Positions 48,832-60,655 of a DNA stretch of 64,000 bases are shown in pieces. The notes under the pieces were generated by a model that searched no databases, was not told where the DNA came from, and saw nothing but the letters and a program-made list of their open reading frames with translations. Source of the DNA: Nissolia schottii (Eukaryota; Streptophyta; Magnoliopsida; Fabales; Fabaceae); assembly GCA_003254905.1 (NCBI GenBank), contig QANU01001174.1:520919-584918 (forward strand). The letters run 5' to 3'. The position numbers and the translations under genes were made by a program. Position 1 is the first letter of the stretch, and every line of letters begins with the position of its first letter.

Positions 48832-50098
48832 GATTATTAGGGTTAGGGTTAGGGTTAGTGTTAGGGTTTAGGGTTTAGATTATGGTTAAGGTTAGGGTTT
48901 GATTATTAGGGTTAAGGTTGTGATTAAGGTTAGGATTATGATTATAGTTAGGGTTTTGAATATCAAGGTTAGGATTATGGCTTGTATTTTTTAGTATTTA
49001 TGTTTAGGCTTATGGTTAGGGTTTTGAATATTAAAGTTAGGGTTAGGGTTAGGAGTTATATTTTTTAGTGTTTAGAGTTAGGTTTAAGTTTAGGGTTATG
49101 ATTAGTGTTAGGGTTAGGGTTTTGAATATTAGGGCTACGGTTTTAAATGTCAAGTTTAGGGTTAGAAATTATATTTTTTAGTGTTTAGGGTTAGGTGTAG
49201 TTTAGGTTTAGGTTTAGGGTTATGATTAGTGTTAGGGTTAGGGTTTTGAATGTTAAGGTTAGGGTTAGGGTTTGTATTTTTTAGTATTTAGGGTTAGGTT
49301 TATGTTTAAGGGTAGGGTTAGGATTAGGGTAGTAGTATGGACTTTGAATATTGGGATTAGGATTTTGAATATCAAGGTTAAGGTTAGGGTTTGTATTTTT
49401 AGTGTTTATGTTTAGGTTTAGGGTTATGGTTTTGAATATCAAGGTTAGGGTTAGGGTTTGTATTGTTAACATTTAGGTTATGTTTAGGGTTAGGTTTAGG
49501 TTTAGGTTTATGATTAGCATTAGGGTTAGTGTTTTGAATATTAGAGTTAGGGTTTTGAATGCCAAGGTTAAGGTTAAGGTTTGTATTGTTAGTGTTTAGG
49601 GTTATGTTTAGGTTTAGTTTTATGGTTATGATTAGTGTTAGGGTTAGGGTTTTGAATATTAGGGTTAAGATGTTGAATGTCAAGGTTAGGGTTAGGATTT
49701 GATTATTAGAGTTAGGGTTAGGTTTAGGGTCTTTGAAGTTTAGTGTTAGGGTTATGATTTTTATTTTTTATGGATTATAGGTAATGGTAGGGTTTGTGTT
49801 TTTATGGTTAGGGTTTAGGGTTTTAAATATTAGGGTTAGTGTTAGGATTTAATTATTATGGTCAAGAGTAGGGTTAAGGTTAGGGTTAGTGATTTGAATA
49901 TTAGGGTTAGGGCTATAAGGACATGGGTTTTAAGATTAGGGCTAGGTTTTAAAAGATTAGGGTTAGGGTTTTGGATTTTGGGTTATGGTTAGGATTTGAT
50001 TAGGGTTTAGGGTTAGGGTTTTGGTTTGATTATTAAGATTAGGGCTATGGCTAAGGTTATGGGTAGGGCTAGGTTTATAGGGTTAGGGTTAGGGTAAG
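48832..50098 (+). repeat. telomere-like degenerate repeat array inside the MULE
   Basis: About 1.27 kb dominated by TTAGGG and TTTAGGG words with many variants (TTAGTG, TTAAGG, TTATGG). There is also a loose higher-order unit of about 100-120 bases marked by GGTTTTGAATATTA...GTATTTTTTAGTGTTTA, repeated about eight times. It lies between the transposase stop and the right terminal repeat, so it belongs to the element. Asn/Pro/Leu-rich open frames on the minus strand here are products of the repeat. Confidence 0.85.
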
Positions 50099-50364
50099 CA
50101 AGACTTTATTTGCAAATAAAAGGTAAAAGGAGGTACAAATGTAAAATTACTTGAGGGAAAAATCGTCAAACTGATTGACGAATTTGTATAGAATTTGCCA
50201 AACTGATTGGTGAATTAGTGCACATGTGGCGTCCACATTAGCGAATTTGGGGGTGATTCGCCTACCGCATTGGCAAATCCTACGTGGCTTCACCTAACAG
50301 ATTGACGAATCTGACGTGGCCTCGCCACGTGGCCACGGGTGCCATGCTAGCCAAAACATGAGCA

Positions 50365-50655
50365 TTATAATTTGTTTGATAATTTGAGCATTTTAATAAA
50401 AAACTCTTTCCACATCACAAAACCAATCAGGCTCTTACATGATAAATTTTTGCATGAGGCGCATTCACAATAAAAGTGAATCTTATTTACCTCACCTTTA
50501 TTGTGTATGTATCTAAATATGAGATGTAGACCAATTTCTATACAAGAATTTTTCCGGCTACACAGACTCCCATAGTTGATAATGATAAATATATAACCAG
50601 AACAGGTCCTCCAATAATGCATATAGATAAGATCCAGCGAAGACTGAATAATCAT
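50365..50655 (-). pseudogene. possible Copia polyprotein scrap
   Basis: A 96-residue minus-strand frame contains WRTCSGYIFIIINYG and IEIGLHLIFRYIHNKGEV. These loosely resemble the RRSTSGYIF and IDIRYHFIRDxxxKGEV phrases of Copia reverse transcriptase/RNase H. The frame overlaps the MULE right end, so its C-terminal part is MULE sequence. Weak and degenerate; it may be the site into which the MULE jumped. Confidence 0.35.
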
Positions 50656-51991
50656 TGCTTATCAACCAGGAAGCATCGAAATTCAGTAGAGCGCACTTCA
50701 TAATAATTATTAATTTATGTTATGTTATATTTAAATTATCAAATTTGTATTTATATATATATATATACACACTTTTAATATTATATTCAGAGCCTTATTA
50801 AAAAAAATATTAACAATTTAATATTTACCTTTCAATGGATTTAACGGCACGATAAAGAAGCAAGGCTTTAATGGTCACTCCATCTCCATGACCTCGCAAT
50901 TAACCTTTTTGTTATTTATTATATTTTTAATCTCATGATATTTTGCATTCAAATTGTTTGAATTTCCCATGGACCGCACGGATACTCTAGTTGTCATCAA
51001 TAAAAATAGGAAACAGAACATTTTTCTAAAACTAAACAAATCGTTGTGAAAATAGCATGGATAATGAACTATTTTAGCCAACTAAACTATACATAGTAAA
51101 ATGAGAATACGAAAACTAGGGGAGGAAAAAAATTCTAACCCTAAACAAATTAAATAATTATATCACAAATTGTGCAAATGCAATGTTCTTAAGGGTTTAT
51201 CTCCGCCCTACTCAGAATTTATGTTCGTTGGAAAGACCCTAGCAAGATTCCCTCTAGAATTAGATGTAATTCTTTTTAGAAATTCGTCTGCACGCAGTTC
51301 TTGGCAACATTGAGTAGCCAGATCTTGTCCCAAACTTGGACAAACAGTGCCAAAGGGGAAGGCAAAAATCACAGAAGAGGAAGGAAGAAGAAGAGTTAGA
51401 TATGTTGGTGTGTTTGATTTTGGTGGGTTGCTATAACAAATAGGCTAAGGTTGCTTATAATTTAAGCTGAGTCCAACCTTGGTAAAAAGGGCAATTGGCC
51501 AAAATCATGACCCCCCAATGATTATATTAAGGCAAGTTAGGAAGCCTAATGATTGTCTCAAATGATCACAAACAAAAGATAATTAGGCCAAAAATAAATC
51601 AAGGCAAAATTAAGAATGATCTTACACGTGCATGACAAGACGGCACGCGTGTGTGATATGGCAAACCCAAATCCACATTGTTAGTCCAATATTATAAGAA
51701 TTAACTTACAAATTAAGTCCACATATATAAAAGCTTAACTTAAGCTAACTCCAAATAATGTGAGACTTAACATTTACCCAAATCAAAGACTAAGTTTTAA
51801 ATACACTTATATCCTTCAAATCTAACACAAATAACATCCTTTATTTTCTAGGTCTATTACACTCTTAAGTTCTACCTTATTTGTTCGTTCACAATGAGAT
51901 CCAAATATGAGATTTATCAAATGAAGTGGTGAGAATTTTCAAAGTAACTAAGAACAAATCGAGATGTTTGTTGTTGTACAATCACCAAAAA
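50656..51991. other. intergenic region, possibly retrotransposon-derived
   Basis: AT-rich with an AT run near 50750-50765. The 51190-51560 part has GA-rich and GGTTGC-type words that resemble LTR sequence, but I found no TG...CA ends or target duplication. No gene supported. Confidence 0.3.
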
Positions 51992-53042
51992 GAAGATGGG
52001 AGGTTCTAGTTCATGTAAAATCAATAAGAGAGAAAAAAAAAAAAGAAATATGTATAAGATAATATTGTCTATTGCTTAAAAAAGTTGGATCATACTCCCT
52101 AAATAAAATTTAATAGGGTCCTCTTTAATAATTTAAATATAATGGGTCATTTCTATTAATTAACCTTGGTAGCGGAACTTACAACTAATTCTCCCCTAAT
52201 TATAGGCTATAAGATAATAAATGTCTAAATAAAATCAAGATAAAGATCGATATAACTAAATATTTAATTAATTTCTAACGAACGAGAAACAAGAAAACGT
52301 TTAAAAGGATGTGATATTTTTGTAATTAAAACTAAAATCAGCACAAATAAACACACAAAATAAAAACGGAAATTAAACATGTCTGATTATGATAAGTTAG
52401 TTAGAGCTTACACTATCCTCTCTAATTAATTAAACTCCAACTAATTTGTTCCTTTAGAATGAGATGATTCTAAATTAGAGGATTTCCCAAATGAAACGGG
52501 GAGAATTTATTTAGGTACGTAGTAAAGATAGATGAGATGTTGGTGCTTGTACCAAAATTAAAGAGAAATTAGTGTATGGTGATATCATATTACATATGTT
52601 TCATATCACATAACAAATAAATGAGATCCCTGACACAAGAATTTCTCTCTAACCATATATATATATATATAATGCTCACACCTCAGTTCAGTTGTCTCTC
52701 ATGTTGGAATTTTCATGAGGGAGGATGAGGTCAAGAAATGAGGTAGTCTTGCACATGGGGCACTTTGGATCCAGCTCAGATAACATGACATACATGAGGC
52801 ATCGAGGGCACCCAACAAGGGGCATGGCCTTTGTTTGTGGGGCACGCTGCTCCACACTCTCTTTGCCTAATTTCTTTGGCTGAAAACATGAACTCTCATA
52901 AGTCATGTCTGATGAATGTGATACTGATGATGATGAAGACGACGACACAGGTGATGGACTCCTCCTTCTAATGTTGCTCATGTTGTACACCCTATCTACC
53001 AAAGTGATCAATATATTTCTACCTGCTAAAAGAACAAAACCA
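51992..53042. repeat. segmental duplication, copy 1
   Basis: About 1051 bases that match 62869-63931 at roughly 99% by eye. I count about eight substitutions plus indels totalling 12 bases near 52240. Both start at GAAGATGGGAGG and end at AGAACAAAACCA. It contains the GIR1-like gene plus about 700 bases of 3' flank. Confidence 0.92.
52688..52981 (-). CDS. GIR1-like: GIR1-like zinc-ribbon protein, copy 1
   Basis: A 97-residue protein. The N-terminal half is Ser-rich and disordered (SPSPVS followed by a Ser run). The conserved C-terminal module VGCPRCLMYVMLSELDPKCP has a CX2C-X12-CX2C zinc ribbon (C58, C61, C74, C77), as in Arabidopsis GL2-interacting repressors GIR1/GIR2. Those are nuclear adaptors that recruit TOPLESS-type corepressors. 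An LDLIL stretch (83-87) fits the LxLxL EAR repression motif, although in GIR1 the EAR lies near the N-terminus. I start at 52981. An upstream in-frame Met (53011) lies just after a strong 3' splice-site-like sequence (TTTGTTCTTTTAGCAG on the minus strand), so a 5' UTR intron is likely. The second copy differs by one residue (Ser13 to Thr). Confidence 0.85.
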   Translation of the reverse strand: MSNIRRRSPSPVSSSSSSSVSHSSDMTYESSCFQPKKLGKESVEQRAPQTKAMPLVGCPRCLMYVMLSELDPKCPMCKTTSFLDLILPHENSNMRDN

Positions 53043-54844
53043 AATCACATATATAGTGGAATAATAGTGTTAGAGAACACCGGAAAAAGAAGGAGAATGT
53101 TAATTACTATACTTTATTTTAAAGGTAAATGGAAGAATTCTAATTTGAGTGAATTCCAAATCAAAATCACTTGTATCCCTAGAAGAGAAATCTTACCGAA
53201 AACACAGCATAGATATCTGGTAGTAGGAACATGAGATTAAAGGGATAGTTGAGAGGTTACAATACACACTAAGGTCCGTTTATATAATGAATTTGGATTG
53301 AGATCCATTACCTGCCAAAGTAAGTCATGGTACACTTACTCTACTTTATAACATTTTATGGAGATTGAATTTGATCAATTCAACCGTTAAATTATATGAT
53401 ATTGTATAGAAGATCATCAAACATTCTAATTTTCAAAAAAATTAGATGCCGTAGATATAAATTTTAATAGTCAATATTTACTCATATTTTTAAAATCATA
53501 TTTATACATTAAAGTAAAATGGAAAAAATGAAGTATAAATAATTTTAAATCGTATGAAATTTTATGAGTTTGATGTACTTGGTAAGAACTTACAATTCAA
53601 TGGTCAAATTGATCGATCTTTATAAAAAGTTATGGTGAGAATTTATTGATTCTAAAAGTAAATTATGGTATACTTACTCTACTTGATAACTTTTTAAAAA
53701 AATTGAATTTGATCAATCCAAACATTGAATGAAAAGTTCAAAGTAAATCAATTACGATATGATAAATATATAACTTCTGGATATAAACATCACACTGAAA
53801 TCTACTGTTTGTGTTCCGTACTATTCGGGTTTGGTCGTAAACTCTAAATGAATTTCGCGGTTCTTTAGGGAGTTATCAATTCAAGGAATCTCCTATCCTA
53901 TATGCTGCGGTTACTTATGGGGAACCATTGGATTGGTGGTGATATTGTTTTTCTTTTGTTACATGGTGGTGATATTTCTGTTTTGGTGTGTAATTGTGTT
54001 GTTGCATGTATATAGTTTAAGTAATGTCATATCTTCTTGTCAAATTCTCTTTTCAATTTTCTTACTAACTTTAGCAAATGATACATGAAAACTTTATTTA
54101 TATATATATATATATATATTGCTTTTAAATATGTCAAATGTTATTCATAGAAATCATAAAAAGATTTTTAAATTGTTTTTTAAGAGGATATAATATTATT
54201 TATATGATTTGTCTATGGATGTAATTTTGCTGAGGTTTGTTATATGGTTTTAAATATCAAATGTTGTTATGGTATTGAAGGTTGTATATTTGTGACGTGT
54301 TTAGTGCCTTAATTCAAGCAAGTAGCATGCTCCTTTTTTATTTTATTACGATGATGGTGCCATGTACCGGGTTTGATGATTAATGAAATATGGTGAAGAA
54401 AAAAAATTTCACTGAAATCTATTCTTGTCTTTATTTTGTTTACATCAGTCAAAAGAAAAAGTGTTCACGTACATCTTATAGGCTGATTCTATATATGGCC
54501 CACACAAAAATTACTAGCTACCATAACCTTACATAGATACATACATGCTTTGGTTTGGCGTTACTCCATGTGAGCCGACAGCATAGTTTTCAAGGCTCGT
54601 GACTTGCAATCCTTTTGTCTGCTTATATGTGTGGCTCTAGTCCCATAATTCTGTGCATTTTCCTAATATTGTTTATTTTTTTCATTTATTTAATATAATT
54701 TTTTTAAAAATATTTTGCAAAAGAAAAAGCGTTAATATATTCAACCGTATAAATAATTAAATTTATATATTCTATTTATTTTATCTATTGACTTATTTTA
54801 TCGTGTTGACAGTTTATTAATTGGAACTAATAATAATAATAATA
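53043..54844. other. upstream region of GIR1-like copy 1 and intergenic DNA
   Basis: The first few hundred bases should hold the 5' UTR intron, first exon and promoter of the minus-strand GIR1-like gene. Two related segments near 53325-53380 and 53660-53720 share TATACTTACTCTACTT and GAATTTGATCAAT words (short direct repeat). An (AT)n run lies at about 54095-54118. No other gene is seen. Confidence 0.35.
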
Positions 54845-55210
54845 AGGTGGTTTCTTAACTACTCTATGAGGTAAATATTCTATGGTACTTAATTTATTTA
54901 TTTTTAATAATTTTTACAACTAAATTTATCAATTTTTGTTGTTAGGTTATGTTTTATATGATTATAATAAATTTTTCATTACTTAAATCATTTTAGTTTA
55001 GAGATTTACAGACTATTTGAGCTTATGATGTACCTCTTTACAAATATTATATTAAAAATATTAATTTATCATATTAGATCATATAATTCATTAATATGTC
55101 ATATTAGATCATGAAATGATAAGAATTTAGTCATAATTTTTATTTTAAAAAAATGAATAAATTAAGTATTACGATATATTTATTCTATGGGGTGGCTAAG
55201 AAATCACTTA
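54845..55210 (+). mobile_element. MITE, copy 2
   Basis: About 366 bases in the same family as 39813-40200. The left end GGTGGTTTCTTAACTACTCT pairs with the right end GGGTGGCTAAGAAATCACTT read in reverse complement. Inverted similarity extends for about 80 bases inward. AATAATAA flanks both sides and fits a target duplication. Confidence 0.78.
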
Positions 55211-58189
55211 ATAATAATTAATTGCAAAAATTTAATGGCAGATTCAATCATAATATAGTCCAATTACTTTGTTTATTCATCTTAAGGAAGCCACTTAAAA
55301 GTTAAAACAAGCTGATTGGTGGTGGAAATTAAAAGGCCAGAAGAAGGTGCATGGTATGTTGAGTTGTATATTAGGAGCTTCTTATTTTCTGTTTTGATAT
55401 ACATATTGGTATCTTGTGCTTGTTTGATCTTTTGTCCAGCGACCTTAACTTGGTGGCTTGAATAAATATTCAGTATTCACTCCTCATTCATTTTGGGCTG
55501 AGTGGTCTCAAATTATCTTTAAAAGAAAATGGAAAAAGAGAAAAGATGGAGTGAGATCGAGAGACGGACACAAAGGGAGTGCGACAGTGGCACCGCACAG
55601 GAAGAGAATTGAAGAAGAAGAAAAATGTAGTCTCTTCTGGGTCTTTTCTACATTTTGGTGTGTGTTAATGTTTTAGTCTTCTCTTGTTTGTGATATTTGT
55701 ACAATGGAGAGTTGGTATTGATATGGTGACGTTTTGTTAACGGTTGAGATTTTTGGGAAAATTGGCTCATGCTAAGATTGTAATTGATTTTATCTTTGAT
55801 AATATCTTCGGATATAATAATATTAAATTATCAGTATGGATATGAATAGATTTTGTTAAGATATAGAAAATCTTTTGAGATTTGAAATAAAGACTCTTAG
55901 TAATTAAGAATCTTTGACTATAAATAAAGGCAATGACCTAAGTGTATGATAGGGTGAGAGAACAAGATTTGAGGAATACTTGAGGGTTACAAGAGAGTGT
56001 GTATAAGGGGCTATGAGAGTGCTCTTGTATTGTTTTTATCTTATTGTGAAAATACTGATCATTTAGGGTGAATGTACGTAGGCATGAGATTAAATTCATG
56101 TGTACCTTTTGTTATTGTCTTGTTAATTTATTCTCTTTAAATTTTTGTGTTTATTTTTGGTATACTGAATTTGTATATTATAATAAGACCCAATCTGCTG
56201 GTGTTCCCCAACAGAGATTCTTTAATATTACTGAAAAGATGGATTGCTTAGTCATTATCAATAGTAGAAGAATTTTGTATTTTTTTTCCTTTCATTGGAG
56301 ACTTTTTCTATATTAAAATATTGTGATGTCTTTCTTATTTATTTTTTATCATTCACTGAATTGTCATTGTGTTACTCGTGTGGGTTATGGGTTTGGGTAG
56401 GTTGGCATGTGACTTGCTAACTCACTTGTAACTTGTCACATATTTAAGTTAATTGCAGCGCAACAGTTAATGGATTTAAGTTAAATGGATACACCAAACG
56501 TATAAAATTCAGTCGATGAATAGTTAAAGCCAGTTTAGGTCCGGCCTATTTAATCTGCAGGCCAAATTAGTCTATCTAAAATTAATATAGACAAAACCCG
56601 TAGACTAACTCATTTACTCATATAAATATATGGACCAAACATAAAAAATGATTCATGAATAGTAAAAGCCCATTAAGGCCCGACACATTTAGGCCCGTAG
56701 ATTAGCCGGGCCGAGCCTGTTTGACAGCCCTATATATTAGTAAGCAAAAACATATTTAATCCTAAGTATCAATGTTTGATAAAATTGCTCTTAAAATCTA
56801 AAACGAATATAATGGACATAAATATTAAAAAAAAGTAATTAATAGTCAGTATGAGTATTAAATAACATCTAATGTGGGTGTATAATAGATGTACACTTTT
56901 GAGGTGTGCACATAACATTTTTTATTTAAAATAAGATAAATTTATAATTTAGATATTACATTTTTTTGTATTAAATATATTTTTAGTCTCTAAATATTTT
57001 AAATTTTATTTTTAATCTCTCAAACATTTGTTTTTTTGTTAAAAAATCATCTTTCTAATTATTTTTTTGATTTTAGTTAGTGCCATCAAGTGATAAATAA
57101 TATTTTAAAAAACAAACATTTACTGATGAATAACTGTTGTCAGGTACGACCGGCTGGATTCGACTCGTACACTGCTTCAGCAAGAAGGACCAAGTGGCTC
57201 ATCTATTGCTACAAAATAAACATTAAGTTTCTTTGAAGAGTCAAACAAACCAGAAAGTGATGTTTTTTTGGTACATAATAAGCGGAAGTGATCATTGGGG
57301 ATGTTTATACTCATATTTTAGATATTATTTGAACATTAGGGATGACATTAATAATGAATAAGTGAACAAGTTTACAACTTTGGTATTTGTGCATGGAAGG
57401 TTAGCTCATATGTGAGTAACCTGGGTATGGAAAATTTATCCGTACATGTGGTTTAACTAACTAATAATAACAGAAATTTAACTAACTTAACAGCTAGAGT
57501 ATAACTAATATAACTACCTCTAACACTAGTAAATTAGGATAGTTATCAAGAATTGACTTTTGAGAAAATAGTAGGTAATTGTGTATGAAGGGACACTTGA
57601 TAATAAATACATGAATGAAAAGAAGCTGTAATCGAAAAATTAAGCAAAAATTCTATTTATACATTTTTGAACAGACAAACAGATATTATAAAATAAAATA
57701 AACAAATATTATGCAATAGAAAAATAAATATTATCATTAAACATTTTTGCATGTATGTTATTACAAAACAAAAAAATAAACATTGTCACTGAACATTTAT
57801 GTGTGGTTGTACATGTATTATTTAATATTAATTATTTTTTATATTTGACAATATTTATTTCTGTTATATAATGTCTATTTTTTTATTATATAAATTTATT
57901 TCTTTATTAAATAACGATTAAATAACTATTTTTAAGATCTTAAAAAATCAGTCAAAGTGATTTGAATCCATCAAGTACAGGTTCATGTTCGTGATATAGC
58001 TTGTGCCACGTTTTCCCTTACAGATCAATTATGTGAAAAGTTATAAAGAAAAGTTTAAAAAATTTTAAGAATAATTTTAATTTTGTGATATTTTTATTTT
58101 AATTTTTAATAATAAATTTGCCAACTTATTTTAACTTGTGGCAAAAAAAATCTATTTAGTCCTTGTTTCAATCCTTTTTTTTTAGTCTC
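55211..58189. other. AT-rich intergenic region with a possible hAT-like end
   Basis: At 56640-56735 the words AAGGCCCGACACATTTAGGC and GAGCCTGTTTGACAGCCCTA resemble the end of non-autonomous hAT elements (TAGGGCTGTCAAAC in reverse complement); the partner end may be near 56378 but is unclear. A GTGTGCACATAACATT word near 56915 resembles borders of the TTTGTGCA repeat family. No gene supported. Confidence 0.35.
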
Positions 58190-58569
58190 TAATGTTTTAA
58201 TAAAAGAGTCTTACTACATGTACATCCAAAATATTGTTACCTTATTGTCACCTAAGCAATTTTATAAATAGAGCTCATTAACAAAACACACGGCGTCCAC
58301 CTTCCACTCTTACATCGCGTGCACCCACTCTACCGATGTACGCCAACATTTTTAGTTGTTGCGCACAAACATTTTGAACTGTTTAAAATGTTTGTGCATG
58401 ATAATTAAAAATATTTGTGTATAACAATTTAAAATGTTTGTGCACCATAATAAAAAGTTTTTACATGTTAGTTAAAAATGTTTGTGTAGTATGTTAAAAT
58501 GTTTGTGCACGTACCTGTGAATGTTTGTGCATGATAGTTAAAAGTATTTGTGCACATCAGTTAAAAATG
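58190..58569. repeat. TTTGTGCA minisatellite element, left part
   Basis: From about 58375 onward, units such as AAAATGTTTGTGCATGATAG recur every 22-32 bases, about eight times. The left border near 58200 (AGAGTCTTACTACATGTACA) resembles the inverted borders at 8455 and 62020. The repeat resumes at 60658, so the element is split by an insertion. Confidence 0.6.
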
Positions 58570-58999
58570 AATTAATAAACGATAGTTGGTGTGTAAAAAT
58601 CACAACACACGTGGCAAGTATACCACATCGCCAAGTAATAAAGTATCAGTATTTAAGATCGAGGTATCGTTCCCACGAAGATAGTTTTGATTAGAAGTAC
58701 AATGAAGAATTATAACTTAAGAGTTGAATCACAAAAGAGGGGTTTGTAGAACTGAATTTTTAGCAATCTAAATTAAATATGACAGCAAGTAAAAAATGCA
58801 ATTTAAGCAAGTAGGATTTGATTCAAAGGTTAAGGTGATTGGGATTCCGATTTCACCACTAATGTTCCCCCCTAATTCAGGTTTCTTTGTTATTCAAATT
58901 GTTTCTGAAGGACAATCTAAATTCCTATTCTAATGCAAGTTTATCTCGAAATCGTGCGTACCTCCTATGAACGACCTAATTAACCAATCTCTTAAACTT

Positions 59000-59073
59000 A
59001 ATCTAGCTCGCCTAGGGATTAGGGTTTTGTGAATCTAATCTAGCTCGCCTAGGGATTAGGGTTTTGTGAATCT
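59000..59073 (+). repeat. 37-base perfect tandem duplication
   Basis: The unit AATCTAGCTCGCCTAGGGAT... occurs twice in a row with period 37 and no differences that I can see, so it is probably recent. Confidence 0.85.
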
Positions 59074-59312
59074 TTGGTAGCGTGTGAGACTAAGGGTTAC
59101 ACCACCCTCTATTCTTATCTCTAAGACATAGTTAAGTGATGATCAATCTCTTAGTACCACCTAGGTTTCTTTTCTCAAAGTTTCCCTAGGTTTACTAACA
59201 TTTCATTAATGGTCAGTTAATAAAAAGCATTAAGCATAGAGAAAATCAATTCACAACAAACACAATTGAATAACGACGAAATCAAAATTAAAAGAAAAAC
59301 ATTAGGGTTGCA

Positions 59313-60585
59313 TCATTCTCCCAATCAAAAAGGGAATTAGTTCATCATAGAAAAACTAAAATCAATAATCAATAATGAAAAGATAGGAAAATACATAGAA
59401 GATAGGAAAGCATTCGAGTTAAATCACAAGCAAATCATTCTTCTTCCTTAGCGTTCTTGATTCCTAGTGTGTTCTCTCTCTCTCTCTCTCCACCTTGACG
59501 ACAGCAAAAGTAGTGAAAATTGGTCTAAAATTTGAGTGAATACGGACTGGTTTGGTATTCTTTTCTCTGACGCGTTTTAACCTAGGTTTTCAAGCGTTAT
59601 GGGCCTTTGCAATCGTGTCTCGCACGAGATCCACTGTGTCTTGCGCGAGATGCCCTCCAAAACCCAATCCTTGTTTTCTATTTTCTATGTCTCGCGCAAG
59701 ATGAAGTCACATCTCGCCCGAGATGTCTTCTAGAATTTTAATTTTTCCTTTCTGTTTGCTATGTCTCGTGCGAGACACCTCTCTGACTCACAATTTACTC
59801 ATTTTCTTGCATTTTGAGCCTTGAAACACTTAAACAAACATCAAATATACCAAAGATAAAAAGATAATTAAGTCCCAATAAACATGCCTCAAATTCACTG
59901 GATCCTAAACTATTTACATCATCCTCCCAATCAAAAAGGAAATTAGTTCATGATAGAAAAACTGAAATCAACAATCAATAATGAAAAGATAGGAAAATAC
60001 ATAGAAGATAGGAAAGCTTTGGGGTTGAATCACGAGCAAATCGTTCTTCTTCCTTAGCATTCTTGACTCCTAGTGCATTCTCTCTCTACCTTGATGACAA
60101 CAAAAGTAGTGAAAAGTGGTCTAAAATCTGAGTGAATGTAGAATGGTTTGGTATTCTTTTATTTGACGCGTTTTAACTTAGGTTTTCATGCGTTCTGGGC
60201 CCCTGCAACCATGTCTCGCGTGAGATCCACTGTGTCTCACACGAGACACCCTTACTGAGCCTTATTTTTCACTCTCTGTTTGCAACATCTCGTGCGAGAT
60301 GAGTTAGTGTCTCGCGCAAGATACCTTCTAGAAATCAATCATTGTTTTCTGTTTTCTATGTCTCACACGAGATGAAGTCACATCTCGCATGAGATGTGTT
60401 CTAGAATTCTAATTTTTCCTTTCTGTTTGCTATGTCTTGCGCGAGAAGCCACTCTGACTCATAATTGGCTCATTTTCTTGCATTTCTAGCCCTGAAACAC
60501 TTAAACAAACATCAAACATACCAATGATAAAAGGATAATTAAGTCCCAATAAACATGCCTCAAATTCACTGGATCCTAAACTATT
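59313..60585 (+). repeat. ~0.6-kb tandem duplication
   Basis: Unit one (about 59313-59919) and unit two (about 59921-60585) both run from TCCCAATCAAAAAGG through GATAGGAAAATACATAGAAG to CAAATTCACTGGATCCTAAA. They differ by many substitutions and by an extra segment in unit two, so the duplication is older than the GIR1-like one. Confidence 0.8.
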
Positions 60586-60655
60586 ATAACTAAAGAATTG
60601 TACAAAAAGCAAACAAAGTTAACTCTCACAAAAGATCTCTTATTGAAAAGTTATC

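Larger units (their letters stand above)
46187..50406 (+). mobile_element. Mutator-like element (MULE), complete ends, decayed
   Basis: A 4.2-kb element. The left terminal inverted repeat (46187 to about 46478) and the right one (about 50153-50406) both begin GAGTTTTTT read inward and stay alignable for about 250-290 bases, including the phrase GGACGCCACATGTGCAC. Both contain many TTCGCCAA / TTGGCGAA words. A 9-bp target duplication flanks it. Inside are a broken transposase gene (46533-48786) and a telomere-like array (48832-50098). It looks unable to move on its own. Confidence 0.88.
58570..60655. mobile_element. insertion rich in TCTCGCGCGAGA-like palindromes
   Basis: About 2.1 kb of unrelated sequence interrupts the TTTGTGCA minisatellite. 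It begins near GTGTAAAAATCACAACACACG and AAGTATACCACATCGCCAAG, a start resembling widespread legume repeats. It includes a 37-base tandem duplication, a ~0.6-kb tandem duplication, and about a dozen TCTCGCGCGAGA-like palindromes (separate entries). No protein-coding frame of note is present. Exact ends and target duplication could not be fixed. Confidence 0.55.

Noticed and set aside
49281-49683. Asn/Pro/Leu-rich minus-strand frames
   Set aside because: They are translations of the telomere-like array (CCCTAA reads as Asn-Pro/Pro-Asn/Leu) and not proteins.
48832-50098. Interstitial telomere marking an ancient chromosome fusion
   Set aside because: The array lies inside the terminal repeats of a Mutator-like element with a matching target duplication, so transposition explains its position.
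59000-60450. CRISPR-like array because of repeated palindromes with spacers
   Set aside because: Repeats are imperfect, spacing is irregular, the setting is a plant transposon, and no cas genes exist.
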